The notes under the pieces were generated by a model that worked only from the letters and a program-made list of their open reading frames with translations, had not been told where the DNA came from and ran no database searches. From Aliiglaciecola sp. 3_MG-2023 (GTDB taxonomy: Bacteria; Pseudomonadota; Gammaproteobacteria; Enterobacterales; Alteromonadaceae), in contig NZ_JAUORV010000004.1 of the NCBI RefSeq assembly GCF_030548205.1, positions 1 to 64,000 on the forward strand: a DNA stretch of 64,000 nucleotides. Reading direction: 5' to 3'. A program made the translations under genes and the position numbers. Below are positions 45,536-60,663 of the stretch, in pieces; positions within the stretch are counted from its first letter, which is position 1; the number at the start of each line of letters is the position of its first letter.

Positions 45536-48115
45536 ATGAGTAATAGCGTTAAACAGCCAGATCTAGATAGTCATACTCCCATGATGCGTCAGTACTTAAC
45601 CATAAAAGCTGAACATCCAGATATTCTGCTTTTCTATCGAATGGGCGATTTTTACGAGCTGTTTTTTGACGATGCAAAAAAAGCCTCGGAACTACTAGAT
45701 ATCTCCTTAACCGCCAGAGGCAAGTCAGGTGGGAACGCCATTCCTATGGCCGGTGTGCCCTATCATGCTGTAGAAAGTTACCTTGCCCGGTTAGTTAAAA
45801 TGGGGCAATCGGTGGCGATAGTTGAACAAGTGGGAGATCCTGCCACCAGCAAAGGTCCAGTCGAAAGGCGAGTACAACGAATTGTCACCCCAGGCACAGT
45901 AACCGACGAAGCCTTACTCGAAGACAAGCAAGATAATTTGTTAGCGGCTGTGTTTTCCCAAAAAGACGTGTTTGGTTTTGCCGTGATCGATATTACAAGC
46001 GGCCGTTTTAGTTTATCTGAATTTACTGGAGAAGAAGCATTATTAGCTGAATTACAACGCTGTAATCCTGCCGAATTGCTATATCCTGAGGGGTTTAGTC
46101 ATCTGCATTTAATCGATGATCGCGCAGGCTTAAGGCGACGTCCTGTATGGGAATTTGATTTGCAAACGGCCAACAAGCAACTAAACCAACAATTTGGTAC
46201 CACAGAGCTCAATGGCTTTGGTGTGCAAGATGCAAAAATTGCGATTTGTGCTGCTGGCTGTATTGTTCAATATGTTAAAGACACCCAACGTTCGGCTTTA
46301 CCGCACATACGCAAAATCCAATTGCAAAATAATGACGATACCGTACTCATGGATGCAGCCACCAGGCGCAATCTAGAGTTAACCTTGAATTTATCTGGCG
46401 GCGTTGAACATACTTTAGCGAGTATTCTAGATTATACAGTTACGCCCATGGGTAGTCGCTTATTAAAACGCTGGATCCAAACCCCTGTGCGCGACTTACA
46501 GGTTATTAATAGCCGTCAACAGCAAATAAAAGCCTTACATGAAGGCGAATACGAAGATTTGCGAGATATGCTTAAATCTGTAGGCGATATGGAACGCTGC
46601 TTAGCCAGGTTAGCTTTACGTTCCGCTCGTCCAAGAGACTTTTCCCGATTAGGCAATGCATTTGAAATGCTACCAAAGGTTCAACAAACTTTGGCGAATT
46701 TAGGACCAGAGTTTGTTAAATTGAGTGAAGATATCAACAATTTTCCTGAACTTGGTGAATTGTTATCCAACGCAATCATCCCTAACCCACCGGTATTGAT
46801 ACGAGATGGAGGTGTGATCGCCCCAGGCTACAATGCAGAGTTGGATGAACTCAGAAACCTAGCCAAAGGTGCTACAGACTATCTCGAACAGTTGGAAATT
46901 AGAGAAAAAGAACGAACGGGTATTCCCTCACTTAAAGTAAATTACAATAAAGTGCACGGCTATTATATTGAAGTTAGTCGCAGTTTTGCCGATCAGGTCC
47001 CTGCGGATTATGTCCGCCGTCAAACCTTAAAAAATAACGAACGCTATATTATTCCAGAACTCAAAGAGCACGAAGACAAAGTACTTACCAGCCAAGGACG
47101 CGCACTCGCTTTGGAAAAGCAGTTATATGATCAGCTCTTCGATTTATTATTACCCCAATTAAATGAGCTCATGATAAGTGCTATGGGACTGGCTGAGTTA
47201 GATGTTATTTGTAATTTAGCACAACGAGCAGAAGCCTTAGATTTACATTGTCCGGAAATGTCTGAACAGAGCGGAATATTCTACGAACAAGGTCGCCACC
47301 CTGTGGTTGAAAATGTGATGAAAACGCCTTTCATTGCCAATCCCTTAGCGATGACCCCATCTAGACGAATGTTGATTATAACAGGGCCAAATATGGGCGG
47401 AAAATCAACTTATATGAGGCAAACAGCATTGATCGTGCTGATGGCGTACATAGGTTCATTTGTGCCCGCACAGCAGGCCGTTATCGGCCCTGTAGATAGA
47501 ATATTCACCCGCATTGGAGCATCAGATGATCTCGCCTCTGGCCGCTCTACTTTTATGGTGGAGATGACCGAAACGGCGAATATTTTAAATAATGCAACGG
47601 CCAATAGTTTAGTTTTAATGGACGAAATTGGTCGTGGAACCAGCACCTATGACGGCCTATCATTAGCCTGGGCATGTGCCGAATACCTTGCATCTAAGAT
47701 TCACGCATACACACTTTTTGCCACCCATTATTTTGAATTGACTCAATTGGCTTCAGAGCTCGACAGTTTAGCTAATGTGCACCTTGATGCTATTGAACAC
47801 AACGATGAAATTCGTTTTATGCATGCGGTTCAAGAAGGCCCTGCTAATCGCAGTTATGGTTTACAAGTGGCGCAACTAGCCGGAGTGCCGAAGAGTGTTA
47901 TTCGCTCCGCCAAAACAAAACTCGCTATTTTGGAAAAACAACCAAACATTGACAGTAGTGAGCTGGCAGTAAGTGATCACTCACAGCAATTAGATCTTTT
48001 GGACTGTGTAGATGAATTACGGATTAAATTGAAGCAAGTGGAACCCGATGAGTTGACGCCTAAAGAAGCCCTAGCATTAGTTTATTCCCTTAAAGAAATG
48101 AGCAAACAATCTTAA
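45536..48115 (+). CDS. mutS: DNA mismatch repair protein MutS
   Basis: 859 aa, full length. The mismatch-reading motif F39-Y40-E41 lies in MGDFYELF. The connector, core and clamp follow, then the ATPase with P-loop GPNMGGKST at 617-625, the [16 protein letters not shown] block, Walker [14 protein letters not shown] and the [10 protein letters not shown] region. A C-terminal tail for tetramerisation is present. It recognises mismatches and recruits MutL. It is divergent from pncC-recA. Confidence 0.98.
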   Translation: MSNSVKQPDLDSHTPMMRQYLTIKAEHPDILLFYRMGDFYELFFDDAKKASELLDISLTARGKSGGNAIPMAGVPYHAVESYLARLVKMGQSVAIVEQVGDPATSKGPVERRVQRIVTPGTVTDEALLEDKQDNLLAAVFSQKDVFGFAVIDITSGRFSLSEFTGEEALLAELQRCNPAELLYPEGFSHLHLIDDRAGLRRRPVWEFDLQTANKQLNQQFGTTELNGFGVQDAKIAICAAGCIVQYVKDTQRSALPHIRKIQLQNNDDTVLMDAATRRNLELTLNLSGGVEHTLASILDYTVTPMGSRLLKRWIQTPVRDLQVINSRQQQIKALHEGEYEDLRDMLKSVGDMERCLARLALRSARPRDFSRLGNAFEMLPKVQQTLANLGPEFVKLSEDINNFPELGELLSNAIIPNPPVLIRDGGVIAPGYNAELDELRNLAKGATDYLEQLEIREKERTGIPSLKVNYNKVHGYYIEVSRSFADQVPADYVRRQTLKNNERYIIPELKEHEDKVLTSQGRALALEKQLYDQLFDLLLPQLNELMISAMGLAELDVICNLAQRAEALDLHCPEMSEQSGIFYEQGRHPVVENVMKTPFIANPLAMTPSRRMLIITGPNMGGKSTYMRQTALIVLMAYIGSFVPAQQAVIGPVDRIFTRIGASDDLASGRSTFMVEMTETANILNNATANSLVLMDEIGRGTSTYDGLSLAWACAEYLASKIHAYTLFATHYFELTQLASELDSLANVHLDAIEHNDEIRFMHAVQEGPANRSYGLQVAQLAGVPKSVIRSAKTKLAILEKQPNIDSSELAVSDHSQQLDLLDCVDELRIKLKQVEPDELTPKEALALVYSLKEMSKQS

Positions 48116-48227
48116 TAATATAGACGTTATTAGCATTGACTGAATGTAGTTTAAATCAAATCAAGATTTGTCGCTGTTTAATGAAAAAGTTCGTTGTATG
48201 GACAGGCAGGTTTCCGTATACTGTTGA

Positions 48228-49934
<1,707 letters not shown>

Positions 49935-50013
49935 AAGAAGAACCAAGCGCCTATTCGTATAATAAATATAAGCCTTAAACAAAGGCATTATTATGCGAGT
50001 GCTTAGAACGTAA

Positions 50014-51333
<1,320 letters not shown>

Positions 51334-51343
51334 AGCCTAATGA

Positions 51344-51377
51344 GCATGTGCCAGCCTGAGTTTTATCTGGTGCATGC
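51344..51377 (+). terminator. Hairpin downstream of enolase
   Basis: GCATGTGCCAG at 51344-51354 pairs with CTGGTGCATGC at 51367-51377 through 11 pairs including two G-U, 11 bp past the eno stop. No strong T run follows, so it is a possible weak terminator. Confidence 0.4.
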
Positions 51378-51413
51378 TTACAACTACCCTAATTGTCTGA
51401 TATAAGTCAGATA

Positions 51414-52055
51414 ATGTCCGATACCAATCATCAACAACAAGTTGATATCTTCGCCTCAGATCAAAGACAGCGCCATTTTGCCGAGCTGTGTAATGCCCTG
51501 TATGAAAGAGAATTACACTCCTTAAGTAAAACCGCACCGAATAATATACGATTGTTACAACGTCGGTTATCCGGATTGCCCTACCATATTAAAAATGCAG
51601 CCGAATATTTACTTGCCCAAGACTATCCAATTCAAGTGGATATTCACAATGGCAGCTGGCAAGCAAAACAAACGGCTAAATGTGTTAGTAGTAAGTACGA
51701 TCCAGAAAAAACCTTTGTTTGGTTTAGCAATTATGTTCGTATGGGCTTACCCTCACCGATTTGCATGAGTGATATGGGCGTTGAAACCGTGGAGTTAGAC
51801 TCTGTTGATAGAATCGACCAAGAACAGCATAAACTGCATTTCAATAAACATGGTTGGTTTGATTTCAACGGCGCTTATTTAGGCGAGTATGAACATTCAT
51901 TGCAAAGCAAAACCTTATTAATCCCCAATAAAAGCAATATCACCGCAGCGTGTTGCGGTCACAGCTGGAATCATAAGGGGAAAACCATTCCCCGCACGCT
52001 CAGCTTACGAGAATTATTGCTATCCACAACCATCAATTGGAAGACCTATAAGTAA
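51414..52055 (+). CDS. Hypothetical protein
   Basis: About 213 aa from the ATG at 51414; a TTG at 51393 would add seven residues. Soluble, with no signal peptide or membrane segment. The C-terminal part has SNITAACCGHSWNHKGKTIP, where two adjacent Cys and two His could bind a metal, and the middle has VWFSNYVRMGLPSP. I do not recognise the family. It stands between eno and the leu operon. Real coding is likely from length and codon use. Confidence 0.7.
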   Translation: MSDTNHQQQVDIFASDQRQRHFAELCNALYERELHSLSKTAPNNIRLLQRRLSGLPYHIKNAAEYLLAQDYPIQVDIHNGSWQAKQTAKCVSSKYDPEKTFVWFSNYVRMGLPSPICMSDMGVETVELDSVDRIDQEQHKLHFNKHGWFDFNGAYLGEYEHSLQSKTLLIPNKSNITAACCGHSWNHKGKTIPRTLSLRELLLSTTINWKTYK

Positions 52056-52287
52056 TTAACCTAAAAGCAACATAGGTTAAAAGGTCGCTTAGTTAATGAA
52101 CAGTTTTTTGAGTTTAGTGAAATTTCCACTGCAAAATGCGCCATATACGCCTGCTTATCCCGAGTTAAGGTTAGTTATTCCAAAGCGATATATATGGATT
52201 TATTAACTAAGGTTGACGCATAGGCTGATAAAGGATACAAATACACCACTGGAGAATTTACTCTAAATTTGATTAATTGAGAACAAT
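52056..52287. other. Upstream region of the leu operon, no clear gene
   Basis: About 230 bp between the unknown gene and leuL. The promoter at 52213-52241 is here. A 36-codon open frame at 52096-52206 exists but has no support beyond an ATG. Confidence 0.5.
52213..52241 (+). promoter_or_regulatory. Predicted leu operon promoter
   Basis: TTGACG at 52213-52218, 17-bp spacer, TACAAA at 52236-52241. Transcription would start about 40 bp before the leader peptide. Found by eye. Confidence 0.5.
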
Positions 52288-52353
52288 GTGGCTTTACGAA
52301 AAATAGCTTTACTGAACATCCTACTACTTCTGGCAGCGAGACTGCACGGGTAG
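52288..52353 (+). CDS. leuL: leu operon leader peptide
   Basis: 21 aa starting at a GTG: VALRKIALLNILLLLAARLH then G and stop. Eight of 21 residues are Leu, including four consecutive Leu codons (CTA CTA CTT CTG) at 52321-52332. This is a classic leucine-sensing leader: with low charged tRNA-Leu the ribosome stalls there. An ATG two bases earlier is in another frame and gives only six codons. The start choice is by frame and a nearby GAG. Confidence 0.85.
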   Translation: MALRKIALLNILLLLAARLHG

Positions 52354-52404
52354 GTTGTAAATGTCACAACTGATTTTAAAACCCGTGCAACGCACGGGTT
52401 TTTT
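52344..52404 (+). terminator. Leu operon attenuator (terminator/antiterminator)
   Basis: Terminator: ACCCGTG at 52381-52387 pairs with CACGGGT at 52393-52399, loop CAACG, then a T run to 52404. Antiterminator: GCACGGGT at 52344-52351, at the end of leuL, can pair with ACCCGTGC at 52381-52388 instead, with an inner stem GTTGT/ACAAC (52354-52358/52366-52370). A ribosome at the leuL stop would cover 52344-52351 and let the terminator form; a ribosome stalled at the Leu codons would leave it free. Confidence 0.85.
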
Positions 52405-52436
52405 GTATGGGCAATATACTTAACAGGAGAAAAAAT

Positions 52437-55110
<2,674 letters not shown>

Positions 55111-55150
55111 AATTAGCCTGCAGGCTACGCTTTAAATTTAGGAACTAAAA

Positions 55151-56545
55151 ATGGCAAAATCTTTATATGACAAAATTTGGGAATCCCATATTGTCGATCA
55201 ATTGGGTGAAGATAATCTTATTTATATTGACCGTCACCTGATCCACGAAGTCACCACTCCACAAGCGTTTGCAGGGTTAAATGAAAAAGGACGTAAAGTA
55301 AGATGTCCACAAAAAACCTTCGCAACCATGGATCACAGTATTTCTACTCGCTCGTTAGCAATAGATGCCTGCGGCCCGGAAAACCAACTGCAATTGCAGA
55401 CCTTAGCCAACAATTGTAAAGAACACGGTATTGAATTATTCCCTGTAGGACATCAAAAGCAAGGTATCGTCCATGTAATAGGGCCTGAACTTGGCTTAAT
55501 TTTACCCGGTATGACGGTTGTTTGTGGAGATTCCCACACGGCAACCCATGGCGCATTTGGCGCCCTTGCTTTTGGTATAGGTACTTCACAAGTTGAGCAT
55601 GTTTTTGCCACCCAAACATTAAAACAAAGCAAAGCCAAAAGTATGCTAATTAATGTTGATGGAAAATTACCCATTGGCATCACAGCAAAAGACATCATTC
55701 TGGCCATTATTGGTGAAATAAGCCATGCCGGCGCCACTGGGTATGTTATCGAATATGCCGGAGAAGCCATTCGTGGGTTAACCATGGAAGAGCGCATGAC
55801 AGTGTGTAACATGACCATTGAAGCAGGAGCAAAAGCGGGCTTTATTGCACCTGATGAAACCACGTTTGAATACATTAAAGGTCGTGAATATGCGCCAACT
55901 GGGGAAACTTGGGATGAAGCAGTAGCCTATTGGAAAACCTTGCATACCGATGAGGGTGCGCATTTTGATAAAGTGGTTGAATTGCAAGCACAAGACATTG
56001 CCCCACAGGTAACTTGGGGAACCAACCCAGGCCAAGTGACTGGAGTGACTAATGCCATTCCAACCCCAGAAGACTTTAGCGATCCCATCGAGCGTGAATC
56101 AGCTAGTAAGGCCCTTGCATATATGGATTTGAAAGCGGGTACAAAGCTTACGGATGTTGCAGTCAATAATGTATTTATCGGTTCTTGTACTAATAGTCGA
56201 ATTGAAGACCTGCGCTCAGCAGCGCAGATTGCTAAAAAAGGAAAAGTAGCAGAAGGCGTAACAGCCATAGTTGTTCCCGGTTCCGTATCAGTTAAACAAC
56301 AGGCTGAAGAAGAAAAACTCGACCAAATCTTTATTGATGCGGGTTTTGAATGGCGCCTACCCGGTTGTTCAATGTGTTTAGGAATGAACGACGATATTCT
56401 CAAAGCAGGTGATAGGTGTGCGTCAACGAGTAACCGAAATTTTGAAGGACGCCAAGGCCGTGGGGCAAGAACCCACCTAGTTTCTCCAGCAATGGCAGCT
56501 GCAGCTGCGATCACTGGTCACTTCATTGATGTACGCGACTTGTAG
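55151..56545 (+). CDS. leuC: 3-isopropylmalate dehydratase large subunit
   Basis: 464 aa. The three Fe-S cysteines are visible: C346 in [10 protein letters not shown], and C406 and C409 in [10 protein letters not shown], matching E. coli LeuC positions. The N-terminal [10 protein letters not shown] and [19 protein letters not shown] segments are also typical. It isomerises 2- to 3-isopropylmalate with LeuD. A 14-bp palindrome TAGCCTGCAGGCTA (55114-55127) lies in the 40-bp gap after leuB. Confidence 0.97.
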   Translation: MAKSLYDKIWESHIVDQLGEDNLIYIDRHLIHEVTTPQAFAGLNEKGRKVRCPQKTFATMDHSISTRSLAIDACGPENQLQLQTLANNCKEHGIELFPVGHQKQGIVHVIGPELGLILPGMTVVCGDSHTATHGAFGALAFGIGTSQVEHVFATQTLKQSKAKSMLINVDGKLPIGITAKDIILAIIGEISHAGATGYVIEYAGEAIRGLTMEERMTVCNMTIEAGAKAGFIAPDETTFEYIKGREYAPTGETWDEAVAYWKTLHTDEGAHFDKVVELQAQDIAPQVTWGTNPGQVTGVTNAIPTPEDFSDPIERESASKALAYMDLKAGTKLTDVAVNNVFIGSCTNSRIEDLRSAAQIAKKGKVAEGVTAIVVPGSVSVKQQAEEEKLDQIFIDAGFEWRLPGCSMCLGMNDDILKAGDRCASTSNRNFEGRQGRGARTHLVSPAMAAAAAITGHFIDVRDL

Positions 56546-56551
56546 GAGTAG

Positions 56552-57157
56552 ATGATGACAGGATTCACAACCCATTTAGGTACAGCAGCACCACTTGATC
56601 AAGCCAACGTGGACACAGATCAAATCATTCCCAAGCAATTTTTGACTGGGGTTACTCGCACAGGCTACGGCAAACACTTATTTCACGATTGGCGTTATTT
56701 AGATTTACATGAAAAAGAAGTCAACCCAGATTTTGCCCTAACCAAACCTGAATATCAGGGAGCGAGTATTCTACTAGCTCGTGAAAATTTTGGTTGCGGT
56801 TCAAGCCGTGAGCATGCTCCTTGGGCCCTCGCTGATTTCGGCTACAGCGTCATCATTGCCACCAGTTTCGCTGATATTTTTTATGGTAATTGTATAAATA
56901 ATCAATTATTGCCAATTAGCCTTAGCAATGACGAGATGAACAGTCTTTTTGCCATTGTGAAAGACAAGCCTGAAACCCAAATTTTTATCGATTTACCCAA
57001 TCAAAGGGTTAAAGTGGCTGAGCATGAATATCATTTTGATATCCCTGAACACCATAAAAACAATTTGATTAAAGGGCTTGATGCTATTGGTCAAACCTTA
57101 GAACTAGACGATAAAATTCTTGATTATGAAAATAACGCGTTAGCTTGGTTAAGATAG
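56552..57157 (+). CDS. leuD: 3-isopropylmalate dehydratase small subunit
   Basis: 201 aa. VDTDQIIPKQFL near the N-terminus and the swivel-domain block NFGCGSSREHAPWAL are the LeuD hallmarks. It completes the LeuCD hydro-lyase. Start at 56552 with AGGAG upstream (a second ATG follows at once). Last gene of the operon, 6 bp after leuC. Confidence 0.97.
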   Translation: MMTGFTTHLGTAAPLDQANVDTDQIIPKQFLTGVTRTGYGKHLFHDWRYLDLHEKEVNPDFALTKPEYQGASILLARENFGCGSSREHAPWALADFGYSVIIATSFADIFYGNCINNQLLPISLSNDEMNSLFAIVKDKPETQIFIDLPNQRVKVAEHEYHFDIPEHHKNNLIKGLDAIGQTLELDDKILDYENNALAWLR

Positions 57158-57172
57158 TTCTCTTGTAATAAC

Positions 57173-57218
57173 AGCATCCAGGAACGACGGAGTAAATTCC
57201 TTGCCTGGATGCTTGTTT
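57173..57218 (+). terminator. Rho-independent terminator of leuABCD
   Basis: AGCATCCAGG at 57173-57182 pairs with CCTGGATGCT at 57204-57213 (10-bp perfect stem, 21-nt loop), followed by TGTTT. It lies 15 bp after the leuD stop. Confidence 0.7.
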
Positions 57219-57320
57219 AAATTTCTAAACCACGATTTAAAAGGAGATTTGAAATTACTATTGGGATAAAATACAGCTTCATTTAAAACCTTAAAAATCT
57301 GTTGGGAGTGCTGGGTAGTA

Positions 57321-58523
57321 ATGCTTGAAGCGATCAAAATCGAAGATTTAAAGCCAGGCATGTTTGTTAATGAAGTTATCGAACAAAAAGGCAAATTAAA
57401 AATAAAAACAAAAGGCCTAGTAAAATCAGTTAAATCAATTGATTTGTTAAAGAGCAAAGGTGTAACCAAAGTAGAAATTGATTTATCTCGAAGTAATCTT
57501 CCACCACCAGTTGTCACTCCTAAAGTAGAACAAGACGATATTAAAGAAACACCTCCATCGCCTCCCCCCAAAATAAAATCTTATACTGATAGTGAACAAC
57601 TTGAGGCTGCTACTAAGCTATATGATGAAGCCTTGGTTATTCAAAGTCGATTTTTTAAGCGCTTAGCAGCCAACGATACGCCGTCACTGTCCGATGTGAA
57701 GAACTTAAGTGCAAATATAATAGAATCAGTATTAAACATGCCAAGTGGCTTGAGTTGCTTAACCTTACTGAATAAATCAGGAAGATATTTGTTAGAGCAT
57801 TCTCTAAACTGTTCTATTTTACTGACGATGTTTGCAAATTATAGAAACATGGGTCCGCAAGCAATTGAAGAGTTAAGTCTAGCCGGATTGTTAATGGATG
57901 TCGGTATGACCAACATGCCAAAAGACATTACGCAATCCCCAGCAAAACTAACCCTCCAACAAAAAGAAATTATTACAACCCATGTGGATATTGGTCTTGA
58001 TTTAGTTGACCGCTGCGGAGGTGTAACCGCGATAGTACAAGATATTATCTTCAACCATCACGAACGAATCGATGGCACAGGTTATCCAGATGCGCAGAGT
58101 GAACATGATGTAAGTGAATACGTTCGCATGGCCGGGATTGTAGATAGCTACGATGCGATGATTAATGAACGGCCATTTCGTAAAGCCGTGACCCCTTCTA
58201 AAGCCCTAGTGAAGCTTCTAAGTGATGAAAGTTACGACCAGGTACTTGTTGCTCAATTTATAAAATGCTTAGGTGTGCACCCCGTTGGCTCTCTTGTAAA
58301 ATTGGATAATGATAGGTTAGCGATAATAACTCGCGGCAACAAAGAGACTCCTATGAAGCCTGTCGTCATGGCTTTTTATAACTTAAAAACCTCAAGCTAT
58401 TCTGAAGTCAAAAAGTTAGATTTAAGTCAGGTGAATGTAAAAATTATCAGTGCCGTTCGACCTGAAGACTTTGGTTTAAATTTAACCAAGTTTTTAAAAG
58501 AGATTTTAATAACCGCGTTGTGA
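57321..58523 (+). CDS. HD-GYP-like protein with DUF3391-type N-terminal domain and degenerate HD motif
   Basis: 400 aa, cytoplasmic. Residues 5-54 form the DUF3391-type domain (LKPGMFVNEVIEQKGK..., ending GVTKVEID). From about 150 an HD-GYP-like domain follows: H160, H221, HHERIDGTGYP at 246-256, and DSYDAM at 275-280. The canonical HD pair is here M192-D193 (LLMDVGM), and the Lys normally after DIG is M196, so a metal ligand and a likely catalytic residue are missing. HD-GYP enzymes cut cyclic di-GMP; this one may bind without cutting, or have altered metal use. It is convergent with gspB, which carries the same N-terminal domain. Confidence 0.85.
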   Translation: MLEAIKIEDLKPGMFVNEVIEQKGKLKIKTKGLVKSVKSIDLLKSKGVTKVEIDLSRSNLPPPVVTPKVEQDDIKETPPSPPPKIKSYTDSEQLEAATKLYDEALVIQSRFFKRLAANDTPSLSDVKNLSANIIESVLNMPSGLSCLTLLNKSGRYLLEHSLNCSILLTMFANYRNMGPQAIEELSLAGLLMDVGMTNMPKDITQSPAKLTLQQKEIITTHVDIGLDLVDRCGGVTAIVQDIIFNHHERIDGTGYPDAQSEHDVSEYVRMAGIVDSYDAMINERPFRKAVTPSKALVKLLSDESYDQVLVAQFIKCLGVHPVGSLVKLDNDRLAIITRGNKETPMKPVVMAFYNLKTSSYSEVKKLDLSQVNVKIISAVRPEDFGLNLTKFLKEILITAL

Positions 58524-58532
58524 TTTTTAAAC

Positions 58533-58560
58533 AGGGCATTTAGTAGTCGTTAAATGCCCT
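58533..58560. terminator. Bidirectional terminator between HD-GYP-like gene and gspB
   Basis: AGGGCATTTA at 58533-58542 pairs perfectly with TAAATGCCCT at 58551-58560, 8-nt loop. On the minus strand it is followed by GTTTAAAAA. It lies in the 54-bp gap between two convergent genes. Confidence 0.65.
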
Positions 58561-58577
58561 CGAATAAGTCACTTAAT

Positions 58578-59642
58578 CTACCAATCTGATAGTGCTTCCA
58601 TACTAAACTCTTGACCTTTAAACGTCATGATCACATGTTGCGGCTCAATTCCCTGTATAATAAGCCCGTCTTCAATTTCCTGTCCTTCAACGGCTCTTTT
58701 ACCATTCACCCTAACCCATCTCTCTTGCGGTGCTGACACGTACATATGGGCGGAAAACGCTAAACTCGGTAATTCCATTAACACCCAAGCAGGAAGATCA
58801 CTCACCGATGGTACATCCTTGATGGATTGTGAATTATCAGCAGGATCGACGGGGGTTTCATCTCCTAAAGAGGCCAAGGCATTTCGAAAGCGCTGCAATA
58901 ACTCTGGTGGAATATTAGCTTCTTCTTCCTCGCTTTGTTGTTTAACAGCTTGTTGTTCTGCCAGCCGTTGCGCCTCGTCATCTGCAGATTCTTTCTCTAT
59001 AGGGCGTTGGTTTTGCGTTGGCGGTTTTTCTTGTTCAGGCTCGGAGTCGAGTTCGGAAATGACTTGCTCGGTTTTCGCCGTTACCGAACTAACTTGATCA
59101 ATATTCTGCTCTTGCTGAGTAATTTCGGACGCAGTGGACTCATTAGGATCGATGAGTTGGCTGTTATCTTCTGGTTTTGATTCTGTCGTTTGTGCGACTT
59201 CAGGGGGTGGATTAAATACATGCTTAAATTGGGTTAAGTTTGCCAAAGTTAAACCAAAACAAAATCCAGCGGCGATAACCACTACTGCAATCAGTGATTT
59301 TTTACCATAATACTGCCATGCTTCTGGTAGCTCTTGCACCGAAGGTAAAAATAAACTGCGGTTAAACTGCTCTGAAATACCTTGGTCGATGTGCTGAGTA
59401 ATAGTACTGGTATCTTCAACCAATTTTTGGGTTTTCGATTTAGCAATTTTGGGCTTTTTGACTTCCACCGTCATATCGGGGTCGATCTCAACTTCCTGCA
59501 CCCCCATTTCAGCTAACGCATTTACCATATCCAAGCTGCTAACAAGACCGGACTTTTTAATCTTTACGGGTCCGTTTTGGGCAGTCACTTTAATAATGAC
59601 CATTCCAACTTTAAGTTGCTCAACACTGATTTTTTGGGTCAT
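58578..59642 (-). CDS. gspB: Type II secretion accessory protein GspB with an extra N-terminal DUF3391-type domain
   Basis: 354 aa from the ATG at 59642, one base past the gspA stop (TAACATG); an earlier in-frame start would run into gspA. Residues 8-54 (QLKVGMVIIKVTAQNG..., ending GVQEVEID) align without gaps to the HD-GYP-like neighbour with 21 of 46 identities by my count. A membrane helix follows at about 116-136, an acidic Gln/Glu-rich linker, and a C-terminal periplasmic domain (about 255-354: SVSDLPAWVLMELPSLAFSA and VRVNGKRAVEGQEI) typical of GspB/ExeB/PulB. GspB works with GspA to place the secretin in the cell wall. The extra N-terminal domain would be cytoplasmic. Confidence 0.87.
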   Translation of the reverse strand: MTQKISVEQLKVGMVIIKVTAQNGPVKIKKSGLVSSLDMVNALAEMGVQEVEIDPDMTVEVKKPKIAKSKTQKLVEDTSTITQHIDQGISEQFNRSLFLPSVQELPEAWQYYGKKSLIAVVVIAAGFCFGLTLANLTQFKHVFNPPPEVAQTTESKPEDNSQLIDPNESTASEITQQEQNIDQVSSVTAKTEQVISELDSEPEQEKPPTQNQRPIEKESADDEAQRLAEQQAVKQQSEEEEANIPPELLQRFRNALASLGDETPVDPADNSQSIKDVPSVSDLPAWVLMELPSLAFSAHMYVSAPQERWVRVNGKRAVEGQEIEDGLIIQGIEPQHVIMTFKGQEFSMEALSDW

Positions 59643-59643
59643 G

Positions 59644-60546
59644 TTAGGCTCCAACCATATAGCCAATACTGGCAGCGGCGAGAAAACTTGCAACCAATAT
59701 CAAAGTCCATTGCTTTCCTTGTCGCTGTTTAACCACGTCATCACCTAAGATTTGCCTAGCAGCCGCGATAAAAATATGGCGACGAACAATGGGATGTTGT
59801 TTGGTAAATGTTAGTGTTAAAGCGCGATCGCAGAGTAGGTTAATGACCCTAGGTATGCCGCCGGTTATTTGATAAATCGCTTGTAAAGTAGGTTTACTGA
59901 AAATTCGTTCATGCCCGCCTGCCACCGACAGTCGATGGGCAATGTAGTTTTTGACTTCCAGTGAAGAAAGGGGCAATAAGTGATATCTGGCGGTAATACG
60001 TTGGGCTAATTGTCTTAACTCATTGCGTTTCAGCAACTGTTGTAACTCAGGCTGTCCTATTAACACCACCTTAAGTAATTTTTCCCGATTGGTTTCCAAA
60101 TTCGTTAAGAGTCGCAACTGCTCCAACACTTCAGGTAATAAATGTTGAGCCTCATCAACAATCAAAACCGTATTGATTCCGTTTCCATGATTGGTGGTGA
60201 GTTTATCTAAGATTTTATCGGTAAAATATTTCAAACTGGCTTGTTTTTTAAGATAACGAATTTTTAACTCATCGCAAATTGTTGCCAGTAATTCTATTGC
60301 CGAAAGGGTTGGGTTGAGAATCATTGCCACTTGCGTATTATCAGGCAATTGTTGCAGCAGTTTGCGTGAGACAGTGGTTTTCCCAGTGCCGACCTCACCT
60401 GTGAGCATGACAAACCCGCCGCTTTCACGTAAACCAAAAATTAAATGAGCAAGCGCTTCTTTATGGCGAGGACTCATATACAGATAATCTGGGTTAGGTG
60501 CTATCGAAAACGGGTTATCGGATAATCCAAAATAATTCAGGTACAT
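59644..60546 (-). CDS. gspA: GspA/ExeA-like AAA ATPase
   Basis: 300 aa. The AAA domain shows LSDNPFSIAPNP (9-20), Walker A GEVGTGKTT (50-58), Walker B VLIVDEAQH (127-135) and the sensor region GQPELQQLL. A single hydrophobic helix ends the protein (about 280-298). Aeromonas ExeA is about 550 aa with a periplasmic peptidoglycan-binding domain; here that domain is absent and the protein ends right after the membrane helix. Gene order and one-base spacing to gspB support a GspA role. Confidence 0.85.
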   Translation of the reverse strand: MYLNYFGLSDNPFSIAPNPDYLYMSPRHKEALAHLIFGLRESGGFVMLTGEVGTGKTTVSRKLLQQLPDNTQVAMILNPTLSAIELLATICDELKIRYLKKQASLKYFTDKILDKLTTNHGNGINTVLIVDEAQHLLPEVLEQLRLLTNLETNREKLLKVVLIGQPELQQLLKRNELRQLAQRITARYHLLPLSSLEVKNYIAHRLSVAGGHERIFSKPTLQAIYQITGGIPRVINLLCDRALTLTFTKQHPIVRRHIFIAAARQILGDDVVKQRQGKQWTLILVASFLAAASIGYMVGA

Positions 60547-60663
60547 ATATGCTTATAAAACCAATCCAAATTTGCGACGAATAAGGTAACACTATTTGAG
60601 GTTAACTCAAAGACTGCTTACTATGGGAGTTATTGTGGAAAGCATAAAGAGAGTTATCTACAG

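Noticed and set aside
49972-49986. Short hairpin GCCTT/AAGGC between pyrG and eno
   Set aside because: Five-pair stem and no T run; pyrG-eno read-through is common, so no terminator claimed.
52096-52206. 36-codon open frame upstream of the leu promoter
   Set aside because: No ribosome site and no recognisable motif; length is within chance.
57149-57571. 140-residue minus-strand open frame across the leuD end and HD-GYP-like start
   Set aside because: It overlaps the strongly supported HD-GYP-like gene and the leu terminator; its composition is not protein-like.
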